NCBI GenBank assembly: GCA_013373425.1
Contig: JABXHW010000004.1
Span: 62,001 to 126,000 of the forward strand
Source of the DNA: Flavobacteriia bacterium
GTDB taxonomy: Bacteria > Bacteroidota > Bacteroidia > Flavobacteriales > Schleiferiaceae
Direction: 5' to 3'
Length of the DNA stretch: 64,000 nt
Positions 52,546 through 62,718 of this stretch are shown here, piece by piece. Under the pieces are notes generated by a model. It saw nothing but the letters and a program-made list of their open reading frames with translations. It did no database searches and was not told the DNA's origin. Numbering within the stretch: the first letter of the stretch is position 1; each line of letters starts with the position of its first letter. The translations under genes were made by a program, and so were the position numbers.

Positions 52546-52553
52546 GACCTTTG
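52546..52553 (+). promoter_or_regulatory. -7 promoter box 4 nt before the TauE/SafE ATG
   Basis: GACCTTTG, then CGCC, then ATG at 52558. First base differs from consensus T. No clear -33. Confidence 0.4.
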
Positions 52554-52557
52554 CGCC

Positions 52558-53328
52558 ATGGATGAACTCCAAATCATTGGATATTTAGCAGCCATTCTTA
52601 CCGGGTTTGTTCTCGGCGCGGTAGGTAGCGGCGGCAGCATTTTGGCCATGCCTGTACTAACGACGGTGTTCATGGTACCCACTACGGAAGCAACCTCCTA
52701 CTCCCTATTCATTGTTGGAATGACCGCTCTCACGGGAACAATACGCGCGCACCGCAAGGCTGAAATGAGTTGGCCAACGGCACTCAAGTTTGGTGCTCCC
52801 ATGATGCTCACTGTGTTTGTTTCGCGTTTTTGGATTCTTCCAAGTATTCCTGATGAATGGTTTGGAATACGTCGTGATCGTGCACTTATCCTTCTCTTCG
52901 CGATAGTAATGCTGGGCGCCGCTCGCGCAATGTGGACAGGAAGAGGCAAAGTAAAAAGCGGAAATCGACCTTCATGGATCGTGATCATTCAAGGATTTGC
53001 CACGGGTATACTCACTGGACTGGTGGGTGCTGGAGGTGGGTTCATCATCGTCCCAGCACTCGTTCTTGGTCTAAAGCTTCCCATGCGATTGGCGACGGGA
53101 ACTTCATTGGCCATCATTGCCTTTAACTCAGCCTTTGGATTCAGTACCGATCTCATCAAAGGTTTTGTTGATATCGATTGGGAATTGCTTCTCCCCTTTG
53201 CCGGCTTGAGCATCTTGGGACTCTTCCTAGGCGCTCCTTTAGCCTCTCGCTTACCTCAGCAAACAGTGAAGAAAGGATTCTCGATTTTCATTGTCCTCAT
53301 TGCTACCTATCTCATTATTAAGGGGTAA
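52558..53328 (+). CDS. TauE/SafE family sulfite/anion exporter
   Basis: 256 aa, about eight hydrophobic helices. Two TauE/SafE half-repeats are visible: GFVLGAVGSGGSILAMPVL (near 16-34) and ATGILTGLVGAGGGFIIVPAL (parts near 145-165), each with the Gly-rich turn before P-x-L. Such carriers move sulfite, sulfonates or other small anions. Complete and close to the family length. It starts 49 bp after mutS2. Confidence 0.92.
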   Translation: MDELQIIGYLAAILTGFVLGAVGSGGSILAMPVLTTVFMVPTTEATSYSLFIVGMTALTGTIRAHRKAEMSWPTALKFGAPMMLTVFVSRFWILPSIPDEWFGIRRDRALILLFAIVMLGAARAMWTGRGKVKSGNRPSWIVIIQGFATGILTGLVGAGGGFIIVPALVLGLKLPMRLATGTSLAIIAFNSAFGFSTDLIKGFVDIDWELLLPFAGLSILGLFLGAPLASRLPQQTVKKGFSIFIVLIATYLIIKG

Positions 53329-53485
53329 CTTAAAGAACACTTCCTCAATCTACGGTGTTGATTCTCTATCCGCACCCTCAATAGACGCCGTCTATTTCGT
53401 GTTAGATTTCAATTACTGAATCTATATGACCTTTGGGTTGCTTGAAAAAAGAACACGTTTAACCGACTGAGGCCCTTGGGTCTAG

Positions 53486-55780
<2,295 letters not shown>

Positions 55781-55803
55781 AACAGATAGTTAGGTTAGTT
55801 GGT

Positions 55804-55842
55804 AACCCGGGCACTGGCATCAAGCGAGTGTCCGGGTTTTTT
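55804..55842 (+). terminator. Rho-independent terminator of katG
   Basis: AACCCGGGCACT (55804-55815) pairs with AGTGTCCGGGTT (55827-55838), 12 bp with one G-U pair, followed by six T. It ends 5 bp before the stop of the convergent RCC1 gene. Confidence 0.92.
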
Positions 55843-55847
55843 ACTTA

Positions 55848-57110
55848 TTAGGATTGCGGCTTGATATTCCGAAGCTTTAGGAATAGAACCACGTTGAGCG
55901 CTACGCTCAGCAGCAAGACGCCATACTTGAAAACTTTCAGCAATGGAATGGTAAAAGATGCTTCTTCGATAATTTCTTCGACTGGCTCTTCCTTTACCGG
56001 TGGCTCAAGGCTCAAGACTTTTGGGTCATAGAGCATCCACTTATGACCTTGCCCCTGCTGGCCATCTTGATTGTCGCCCATGGTGTAAATCGTACCGTCT
56101 TCATGAATGGCCAAGGATTGAAAGCACCCTCCGCCTACTTCGCAAATACCGCTGGGAAGGTCGAGTTGTATGGGTGATGAATGCGCGATGGAATCGCCTG
56201 TTCCGAGCATTCCAAATCGGTTCGCTCCCCATCCCCATGTATTGCCCTCCTCATCGATTGCCAAAACATGCCAGCTTCCGGCAGCGATTCTTTCAATTAT
56301 TGGAAGGTCGAGCTTGGTAATTCCTTCGTAGCTCTCCCGAACCGTCTCTCTTTTTTGTGTGGACGGATCTGATCCCCACACATAAACCTCACCGGCCTCT
56401 GTGAGCAATACCGAATGATGCCAAGCGGTGGCAACCGACTTTGCTAAAGGTGCGTTTGGCACTGCATCGGCGTAGAGCTGTTGCGATTCTCGTCTATGGC
56501 CGAGCTGCCCGTAAGAGTTTCCTCCCCAGGCGTAGACTTTTCCGTCCTTATCGATCGCCAATGTATGATAGCCCACGCTTGCAATTTCAACGATGCCTTT
56601 CAGCGGTTGTCCGTTTTTGTAAGCTACTTGACTAGGGAAATTGCTGTGTTCTCTATCTCCACTGCCAAGTTCACCATAGAAATTATGTCCCCAAGCCCAA
56701 ACTGTACTGTCTTCCGCAATGGCCACAGTGTGCCAATGTCCGCCTTCGACAGCGGTGAACCTTAGATTGGTTTGAACCGCTTGGGGAAATGAATAGTCGT
56801 ACAGCGGTGTTACGCCCAATTGGCCGTAGTTATTTCGGCCCCACGACCACAGCTTACCCGTAGAGTCAATAGCCAATGAATGATCGTATCCACGAGAGAT
56901 TACGGCGATCTTGGGAATCCTTGTGACACGAATGGGCGTGGTTGAGCTTTCAAAAGTGCTATCGCCCAGTTGTCCAAAAGTGTTTCTTCCAACCGTGTAG
57001 ACGTTTCCGAGTGAATCGAGGATTAATGCATGTCCGTTTCCGCCATCAACTTGCTGTGCACACAAAGAAGTGAGTGCCAAGCAAAAGGCAAGGGTAAGAG
57101 AGCGAGTCAT
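55848..57110 (-). CDS. RCC1-repeat propeller protein, exported, C-terminal membrane helix
   Basis: 420 aa. Signal peptide ends at SLCAQ. About seven RCC1-type repeats fill 20-365; each has a G-H-x-L/T-A-I..G-x-V/T-W-x-W-G-x-N phrase (KLWSWGRNNYGQLG, TVWAWGHNFYGELG, NTWGWGANRFGMLG). A Pro/Glu linker (PVKEEPVEEIIEE) leads to one membrane helix (VFKYGVLLLSVALNVVLFL) and a short basic tail. Likely anchored with the propeller outside the cytosol. Ligand unknown. Confidence 0.88.
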   Translation of the reverse strand: MTRSLTLAFCLALTSLCAQQVDGGNGHALILDSLGNVYTVGRNTFGQLGDSTFESSTTPIRVTRIPKIAVISRGYDHSLAIDSTGKLWSWGRNNYGQLGVTPLYDYSFPQAVQTNLRFTAVEGGHWHTVAIAEDSTVWAWGHNFYGELGSGDREHSNFPSQVAYKNGQPLKGIVEIASVGYHTLAIDKDGKVYAWGGNSYGQLGHRRESQQLYADAVPNAPLAKSVATAWHHSVLLTEAGEVYVWGSDPSTQKRETVRESYEGITKLDLPIIERIAAGSWHVLAIDEEGNTWGWGANRFGMLGTGDSIAHSSPIQLDLPSGICEVGGGCFQSLAIHEDGTIYTMGDNQDGQQGQGHKWMLYDPKVLSLEPPVKEEPVEEIIEEASFTIPLLKVFKYGVLLLSVALNVVLFLKLRNIKPQS

Positions 57111-57215
57111 GATGTGGAGATCTTAGTTTGCCATTTAAGTTAGCTTTTTATTCTCTTTTGTGTTCGAGCCGAATGCAACCGGATAAAAGTAGCGGACTGT
57201 CCATGTTTCATACTA

Positions 57216-57245
57216 TTGCCCACCCCCGTCTTTTCCGTACCTTTG
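57216..57245 (+). promoter_or_regulatory. Consensus promoter of lysS
   Basis: TTG at 57216-57218 and TACCTTTG at 57238-57245 with a 19-bp spacer, the best Bacteroidota promoter match in the window. ATG at 57278 gives a leader of about 27 nt. Confidence 0.7.
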
Positions 57246-57277
57246 CGCGAAATTTTCAAGCCTAAATCACTGAAGTT

Positions 57278-58996
57278 ATGGCGCGTATTCTTAGCGAACA
57301 GGAACGTTTCCGCCGCGAGGCGATGAACAAACTCCGCACCCTTGGGATTGATCCTTATCCGGCTGCGGAATATCCCGTTACGCATAAATCCAAACAGGTG
57401 CTCGCCGATTTCGAAAAGGATGAGAATTCGGTTGGCGAGGTTTGCTTGGCAGGTCGCATCATGACAAAGCGCGTGATGGGTAAGGCTTCTTTTGCCGTAC
57501 TTCAGGATTCTGAAGGTCGCGTTCAAATTTACTTGAACCGCGATGAAATCTGCCCTGGAGACGACAAAACGCTTTACAACGACGTGTTTAAAAAGCTCCT
57601 AGACATCGGTGATTTTATCGGTGTGAAAGGAACGATGTTCCGCACCCAAACAGGGGAGGTATCTGTCTTGGTTAAAGAGCTTACCGTTCTGAGCAAGTCA
57701 CTTCGTCCACTCCCAGTAGTGAAGACCGATGCTGACGGAAATACACACGATGCATTTACCGATCCAGAACTTCGTTATCGTCAGCGATACGTCGATTTGG
57801 TAGTGAATCCAGAAGTGAAAGACATCTTCGTGAAGCGCACGAAGATCATCAATACCATGCGTCGAATTTTTGATCGCGCTGGATACTTTGAGGTCGAAAC
57901 TCCAATCCTTCAGCCTATTCCAGGGGGTGCCGCTGCTCGTCCGTTTATTACCCACCACAATGCACTCGACATTCCGCTTTACCTCCGTATTGCGAATGAA
58001 CTTTACCTAAAGCGTCTCATCGTTGGTGGCTTTGACGGTGTGTACGAGTTTGCAAAGGACTTCCGCAACGAAGGAATGGACCGCACACACAACCCCGAGT
58101 TCACCGTAATGGAAATCTATGTAGCGTACAAAGACTACAACTGGATGATGAACTTCGTGGAGAACATGCTTCAAGAAGTGGTTGAAGAAGTGAACGACGG
58201 CGAAACAGAGGTGACGCTCGGCGAGAATAAAATCAACTTTAAGGCTCCGTTTGCACGTGTGCCTATTCTCAAAGCAATCGAAGACCACACCGGACATCAA
58301 CTAATCGACAAGTCGGAAGACGAAATTCGCACCATTGCGAAGAGCCTCGGCCTTGAAGTGGATGAAACCATGGGCAAAGGAAAGCTCATCGATGAGATCT
58401 TCGGCGAGTGTTGTGAGAAGCACTACATCCAGCCTACTTTCATTACCGACTACCCGGTTGAGATGTCGCCTTTGTGCAAGAAGCACCGCGAAGACCCACG
58501 TCTAACTGAGCGCTTCGAATTAATGGTAAACGGCAAGGAAGTAGCAAACGCTTACTCCGAGTTGAACGACCCAATCGATCAGCGCGAGCGCTTCGAAGAC
58601 CAGCTCAATTTGAGCAAGAAGGGAGATGATGAGGCGATGTTTATCGACCAAGATTTCCTTCGCTCATTAGAATACGGCATGCCTCCAACATCTGGTTTGG
58701 GAATCGGTATCGACCGCCTTACAATGATGTTGACGAACCAGTCTTCCATTCAAGAAGTTCTCTTCTTCCCGCAAATGCGCCCTGAGACCTTTGAATCAGG
58801 TCCAAAGACTGGAGAATTCGTTGAGATTGGTGTTCCTGAAGAATGGGCAGAACATGTGGCTACCCTATTCGGAACAGTGGCTGAAATGCGCGAGAAAAAG
58901 CCAGGTGCAGTACATCAGCAATTGAGCGGATACCGCAAGAAAAACAAGTTAGAAATCAGCACGCTTACTCAAGAAGAGGTAGCCGCCTGGTTCTAA
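57278..58996 (+). CDS. lysS: Lysyl-tRNA synthetase, class II
   Basis: 572 aa. Charges tRNA-Lys. OB-fold anticodon domain with [18 protein letters not shown] (44-62 region), then the class II core: motif 2 [15 protein letters not shown] (about 265-279) and motif 3 [14 protein letters not shown] (about 475-488). The extra C-terminal ~70 residues ([17 protein letters not shown]...[10 protein letters not shown]) are a usual Bacteroidota extension. Own consensus promoter; gltX follows after 56 bp. Confidence 0.97.
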   Translation: MARILSEQERFRREAMNKLRTLGIDPYPAAEYPVTHKSKQVLADFEKDENSVGEVCLAGRIMTKRVMGKASFAVLQDSEGRVQIYLNRDEICPGDDKTLYNDVFKKLLDIGDFIGVKGTMFRTQTGEVSVLVKELTVLSKSLRPLPVVKTDADGNTHDAFTDPELRYRQRYVDLVVNPEVKDIFVKRTKIINTMRRIFDRAGYFEVETPILQPIPGGAAARPFITHHNALDIPLYLRIANELYLKRLIVGGFDGVYEFAKDFRNEGMDRTHNPEFTVMEIYVAYKDYNWMMNFVENMLQEVVEEVNDGETEVTLGENKINFKAPFARVPILKAIEDHTGHQLIDKSEDEIRTIAKSLGLEVDETMGKGKLIDEIFGECCEKHYIQPTFITDYPVEMSPLCKKHREDPRLTERFELMVNGKEVANAYSELNDPIDQRERFEDQLNLSKKGDDEAMFIDQDFLRSLEYGMPPTSGLGIGIDRLTMMLTNQSSIQEVLFFPQMRPETFESGPKTGEFVEIGVPEEWAEHVATLFGTVAEMREKKPGAVHQQLSGYRKKNKLEISTLTQEEVAAWF

Positions 58997-59052
58997 TTCA
59001 TCAAGAATAATTGAGGAGCAACACGCTTCGAAATCGATAAAAGCTAGATAGT

Positions 59053-60579
59053 ATGAGCGACTCTAATGTTCGCGTTCGTTTTGCCCCAAGTCCGACTGGC
59101 CCATTGCACATGGGTGGTGTTCGTACTGCGTTGTACAACTACCTCTTCGCAAAAAAGCTCGGTGGTAAATTCATCCTTCGTTTGGAGGATACCGATCAAA
59201 CTCGTTTTGTAGGTGGCGCTGAAAAGTACATCATCGAATCCCTCAAGTGGTGTGGCATTTCACCAGATGAAGGTGTTTCTGTAGGTGGCCCTCACGAGCC
59301 TTACCGTCAGAGCGAGCGCAAGCCAATGTACCGTGCCTATGCTGAGGAGCTCATCGAGAAGGGGTTGGCGTATTATGCATTCGACACTTCTGAAGAGTTG
59401 GATGCTGTTCGTGAACGTGCGAAACAAGCGGGCAACGCTAATTTCCAATACAACCACATCACTCGCAACAGCATGAAAAACTCCCTTACGCTACCCGCGG
59501 AGGAGGTTCAAAAGCGCTTGGAGAGTGGTGAACCGTACACTATTCGCATCAAGCTACCTCGCAACGAAGAGGTGAAGTTTGAAGACATGGTGCGGGGATG
59601 GGTAAGTGTGAACACGGCAAATATGGATGACAAGATTCTATTGAAAGCCGACGGGATGCCTACCTATCACTTGGCCAATATCGTAGACGATCACACCATG
59701 GAAATCACTCACGTGATTCGCGGTGAAGAGTGGTTGCCTTCTGCCCCACTTCACGTGATTATGTATCAGTTCTTTGGATGGGAGGCGCCTACGTTCGCTC
59801 ACCTTCCACTACTTCTTCGTCCGGACGGAAACGGCAAGCTCAGCAAGCGTGACGGTGACCGTCTAGGATTCCCCGTTTTCCCATTGAACTGGAATAACGA
59901 GGAAACCGGCGAGACTGCATCGGGATATCGCGAACGCGGATTCTTCGCAGATGCTTTCATCAATATGTTGGCATTCTTGGGATGGAACCCAGGTGATAAT
60001 CGCGAGTTGTTTACTCTTGAAGAACTCGTAGAAGAGTTCAGCATTTCAAAGGTTAGCAAGAGTGGTGCTCGTTTTGATTTCGAAAAAGCAAAGTGGTACA
60101 ATCAGCAGTACTTGCGCAAATTCTCTGACGCCGAATTGGCTGAAATGCTTCTTCCTGTTCTCGAGGAAAAAGGCATTGCAGCCCCAGGCAGCAACACGCT
60201 AGAGCGCATTGTTGCTTTGGTAAAGGAACGTGCTGTATTTGTATCTGATATCTACGATGAGGGGTCATTCCTATTCTCCGCCCCTACCGAATACGACGAA
60301 AAGTCGGTAAGCAAGAAGTGGAAAGGCGCAGAGTCGGTTGAAATCGTAAACGACCTTATCGCTCGTTACGAGAATGAGGAATTCACCGCATCTAATTTAG
60401 AGGCTTCCTTCAAGGCATACCTCAACGAGAAAGGCGTTGGGTTTGGTCAAGCTGGTCCAGTTCTCCGAATCGCCGTTGTAGGCACGATGACAGGTCCTTC
60501 AATCTTTGAGATGATGGAAGTTCTCGGCAAGGAAGAATCATTGAATCGCATGCGTAAAACCGTTCAAGATCTCGGTTAA
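59053..60579 (+). CDS. gltX: Glutamyl-tRNA synthetase
   Basis: 508 aa. Charges tRNA-Glu. HIGH-type motif HMGG at 19-22 (FAPSPTGPLHMGG), KMSKS-type motif KLSKRDGDR near 260-268, and an anticodon-binding C-terminal half ending in VLGKEESLNRMRKTV. The insertion FPLNWNNEETGETASGYRER after the KLSKR loop is usual for Bacteroidota GltX. Complete; starts 56 bp after lysS and is followed 3 bp later by folB. Confidence 0.97.
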   Translation: MSDSNVRVRFAPSPTGPLHMGGVRTALYNYLFAKKLGGKFILRLEDTDQTRFVGGAEKYIIESLKWCGISPDEGVSVGGPHEPYRQSERKPMYRAYAEELIEKGLAYYAFDTSEELDAVRERAKQAGNANFQYNHITRNSMKNSLTLPAEEVQKRLESGEPYTIRIKLPRNEEVKFEDMVRGWVSVNTANMDDKILLKADGMPTYHLANIVDDHTMEITHVIRGEEWLPSAPLHVIMYQFFGWEAPTFAHLPLLLRPDGNGKLSKRDGDRLGFPVFPLNWNNEETGETASGYRERGFFADAFINMLAFLGWNPGDNRELFTLEELVEEFSISKVSKSGARFDFEKAKWYNQQYLRKFSDAELAEMLLPVLEEKGIAAPGSNTLERIVALVKERAVFVSDIYDEGSFLFSAPTEYDEKSVSKKWKGAESVEIVNDLIARYENEEFTASNLEASFKAYLNEKGVGFGQAGPVLRIAVVGTMTGPSIFEMMEVLGKEESLNRMRKTVQDLG

Positions 60580-60582
60580 TCG

Positions 60583-60945
60583 ATGGATAGAATTGACGTA
60601 AACGGCATCAAGCTTTACGCGTACCATGGTTGCATGGACGAAGAATCGCGTATCGGCACGGACTATGAGGTAAACCTCAGCATTTGGGCCGACTTGCGTG
60701 TGCCGGCTCAGTCCGACAAGTTGGGTGAAACTGTCGACTATGTAATGCTCAACCGCATTGTAAAAGAGGAGATGGCCATTCGCGCTAAGCTTCTTGAAGT
60801 TGTTACTGAACGCATTTGTCAACGCATTCTAAATGAAGAGCCTAAAGTGATGGAAGTTGAAGTGTCTGTCAGCAAACTGGCTCCCCCGATAAATGGTGAT
60901 GTAGAGCGCGTAAGCGTTTGTATGCATCGAAAGCGCAATTCATAG
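60583..60945 (+). CDS. folB: Dihydroneopterin aldolase
   Basis: 120 aa. Splits dihydroneopterin to hydroxymethyl-dihydropterin in folate synthesis. FolB pattern: INGIKLYAYHGC-like (here VNGIKLYAYHGCMDEE, E near 21), GTDYEVNLSIW, DKLGETVDYVMLNRIV, and the closing VEVSVSKLAPPINGDV with catalytic K. Three bases after gltX, so co-transcribed; tRNA-Cys follows 49 bp later. Confidence 0.94.
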   Translation: MDRIDVNGIKLYAYHGCMDEESRIGTDYEVNLSIWADLRVPAQSDKLGETVDYVMLNRIVKEEMAIRAKLLEVVTERICQRILNEEPKVMEVEVSVSKLAPPINGDVERVSVCMHRKRNS

Positions 60946-60966
60946 GGTAAAAGCCAAACTTTTATC

Positions 60967-60974
60967 TATTTTTG
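60967..60974 (+). promoter_or_regulatory. Possible -7 promoter box of tRNA-Cys
   Basis: TATTTTTG, 20 nt before the tRNA 5' end. No TTG at -33; read-through from folB is also possible. Confidence 0.4.
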
Positions 60975-60994
60975 CCCCCCAACCATCACCATAT

Positions 60995-61065
60995 GGTCCC
61001 GTGGCCGAGTGGCTAGGCAGTGGTCTGCAAAACCATCCACAGCGGTTCGAATCCGCTCGGGACCT
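60995..61065 (+). tRNA. tRNA-Cys (anticodon GCA)
   Basis: 71 nt with intact cloverleaf. Acceptor GGTCCCG pairs with CGGGACC; anticodon stem TGGT/ACCA encloses loop CTGCAAA with anticodon GCA; T-arm GCGG-TTCGAAT-CCGC; discriminator base U, the known identity element for tRNA-Cys. CCA is not encoded. A terminator starts 2 nt after it. Confidence 0.95.
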
Positions 61066-61066
61066 C

Positions 61067-61106
61067 AAAACCCCTCTGAGCACGTAGTGCGATGTAGGGG
61101 TTTTTT
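61067..61106 (+). terminator. Terminator behind tRNA-Cys
   Basis: AAAACCCCT pairs with AGGGGTTTT, enclosing a smaller GCAC-GTA-GTGC hairpin, and ends in six T. Its inner part resembles the repeats that follow. Confidence 0.88.
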
Positions 61107-61154
61107 ATTTGACAGCCCTCAAGCTTCGCTTGAAAGGGCTGGCGGATAAAAAAT

Positions 61155-61253
61155 CCCGTACTGCGTAGCGCAGCGAAGTAAAAGGGTTTTGTGCCGGGCC
61201 CACCACCTCGGATCAGTCCGACGCTAGGAGGAATGAATCCGCCCAAACAACCT
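61155..61253 (+). repeat. 99-bp direct repeat, copy 1
   Basis: Starts CCCGTACTGCG, ends CAACCT; differs from copy 2 at about ten positions. Holds palindrome CTGCG-TAG-CGCAG, TCGGA-TCAG-TCCGA hairpin and ends near ATCCGCC, which pairs with GGCGGAT at 61141-61147 to close a ~100-nt structure. Confidence 0.9.
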
Positions 61254-61275
61254 ACCAAGACTGGAGAACAATATC

Positions 61276-61374
61276 CCCGTACTGCGCAGCGCAGCGAAGC
61301 AGAGGGGGTTTGTGCCGGGCCCACCACCTCGGATCAGTCCGACGATAGGAGGAATGAATCCGCCTAATCAACCT
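61276..61374 (+). repeat. 99-bp direct repeat, copy 2
   Basis: Same length as copy 1 with a 22-bp spacer between them (period 121). Palindrome reads CTGCGCAGCGCAG; the TCGGA-TCAG-TCCGA hairpin is unchanged. Confidence 0.9.
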
Positions 61375-61440
61375 CGACTCGTTGGCGTGGGGTTCTAGAA
61401 TGATACTTTCCGCACTCATAAAAAATGGAACTCATGACTT

Positions 61441-61653
61441 GGAAGCTGACGCTCGGCGGGGCGGTCCCCCCGGGGGCGAGTCCCTCGACCCCTCCATCAA
61501 GTTCGGAACCTTTTATGAACTTCTACCGATTCTCACGCGGGAAATGCGTGAATCACACAATTCTTTTTTCAAAGCCGTAAGTAAACGTTTATCCTCCGGC
61601 TAGCCCTTCGGGAGTCACTACCTTCATAGTGGGGACGCGGGTACGCGCCCCGG
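61441..61653 (-). repeat. Dispersed palindrome-rich repeat, copy 2 (inverted)
   Basis: Minus-strand reading matches copy 1 at 40851-41033: GGGGCGCGTACCCGCG with TCCCCA, TAAACGTTTACTT, GTGATTCACGCATTTC, GAGAATCG and GAACTTGA in the same order, then a G/C-rich end. Best identity lies in 61541-61653. Confidence 0.8.
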
Positions 61654-61957
61654 GCAAGAACCACACGTCCACGCATCCACTCGACCACGCCAGCACGCAA
61701 GCACACCAGAACACCAGCACATTTACAGATGTGCATTTAGGCTCATGTTCACAGTTCCAAGTCAGAATGTAGCCTCACCACCCGCCTCCCCAACAGCCGA
61801 GCTTCCTGCATCATCTTCCAGTCCTCCAGCCATCTTATCCTCCAGCTGTCCAGTTTTCCAGCCCTCCAGTTATCCAGTGCTCCAATTGTCCAGCTGTCCC
61901 CCCTTCCTCCATCCCCTTTCCTCTCTTTTCTTATCTTTCGGTATAGATTAATCCCCT

Positions 61958-62299
61958 ATGAATCGCGTACTAAACGAAATCCCAGAGGCAAGTGGACAAG
62001 AGTTGTTCTTTCTAGAGAGACTCTTGGAAACTTGTGACAGCGACCAATTGAGTCAGTTCTCAAGGTCGTACCGCAGCAGGCGGAAAAGTCCGCAGCTCAT
62101 GCTCGTGTTTTGCGTGATAGGTATGTTCGCCCTTCCGGGAATTCAACGACTGTTCGTTGGACAGATTGGAATGTTTCTCCTCTATTTGTTTACCGCGGGA
62201 ATCTTCCTAATTGGCTCAATCATCGATCTATTTAACTACGAAGATCTAGCCTTTAAGCACAATCAAGCGATTGCGAAAGACATTATTCAGCACGTCTAA
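61958..62299 (+). CDS. TM2-domain protein
   Basis: 113 aa. Soluble N-terminal ~45 residues, then a basic RRKSP and two membrane helices with a tight turn (LMLVFCVIGMFALPG..QRLFVGQIGMFLLYLFTAG..IFLIGSIIDLF), the TM2 layout with G-x-x-G spacing and final D. Function unknown. A TATCTTTC -7-like box lies at 61932-61939. Its 3' end overlaps the convergent NUDIX gene by 17 bp. Confidence 0.82.
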   Translation: MNRVLNEIPEASGQELFFLERLLETCDSDQLSQFSRSYRSRRKSPQLMLVFCVIGMFALPGIQRLFVGQIGMFLLYLFTAGIFLIGSIIDLFNYEDLAFKHNQAIAKDIIQHV

Positions 62300-62675
62300 C
62301 AGAAGCTATGGCATGCCATAAGGCTCTGTCCGCCGGTGCCCAGTCGGAATGCGCTTCAGCCGTCCACTCTATCCAGCGCTCATCAATGTGTTCTTTCAAA
62401 TCAATTCGATTCTGTGTGAAAACTTCAAAGGCAATTAATCGAATCGTTTTTTCGGGATAGGCATACTCCACTTCTCCTAACCTTCGTACAATTTCCGCCT
62501 TCACTCCCAATTCTTCTAGCAGCTCCCTTTTCAATGCCTCTTCTTCTCCCTCGCCGTCGTGAACCTTACCCCCTGGAAATTCATAGAAGCCTCCCATGTG
62601 TTTGTGATTTGGACGTTGACCCATCCAGACGCGTCCATTTTTCACAATCATTGCACAAACCACTTCTATACCCAT
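62283..62675 (-). CDS. NUDIX hydrolase, MutT-like
   Basis: 130 aa. Hydrolyses oxidised nucleotides such as 8-oxo-dGTP by family role. The NUDIX box is complete: G36 to G57 with E42, R50, E51, E54 and E55 (FPGGKVHDGEGEEEALK, RELLEELG). N-terminal VVCAMIVKNGRVWMGQRP and C-terminal W-I-x-W fit MutT. Full length. Antisense overlap of 17 bp with the TM2 gene. Confidence 0.93.
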   Translation of the reverse strand: MGIEVVCAMIVKNGRVWMGQRPNHKHMGGFYEFPGGKVHDGEGEEEALKRELLEELGVKAEIVRRLGEVEYAYPEKTIRLIAFEVFTQNRIDLKEHIDERWIEWTAEAHSDWAPADRALWHAIASVRRAE

Positions 62676-62718
62676 CGTTTAGCTATCTATCTTCGTTACT
62701 TAAGAAACTGCAACCGCT

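Larger units (their letters stand above)
61107..61957. other. 850-bp noncoding region of repeats and phrase-like DNA
   Basis: No gene is supported. In order: hairpin AGCCCT-CAAGC..GCTTG..AGGGCT (61114-61140), two 99-bp direct repeats, a copy of the dispersed palindrome-rich repeat (61441-61653), then phrase-like DNA made of CCACGC/CCAGCAC words (61660-61730) and of TCCAG words every 9-10 bases (61798-61910). Open frames here follow the repeats and lack protein-like composition. Confidence 0.7.

Noticed and set aside
61013-61327. 104-aa open frame opposite tRNA-Cys and the 99-bp repeat
   Set aside because: It is antisense to the tRNA and reads through repeat DNA; such frames are common shadows of structured repeats.
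61745-61951. 68-aa Pro/Ser-rich open frame
   Set aside because: It is the translation of the TCCAG phrase repeat, with no hydrophobic core and no family resemblance.
61107-61957. CRISPR array or prophage attachment site behind tRNA-Cys
   Set aside because: Only two 99-bp repeats with a single 22-bp spacer are present, no cas, integrase or phage genes are near, and no duplicate of the tRNA 3' end was found.
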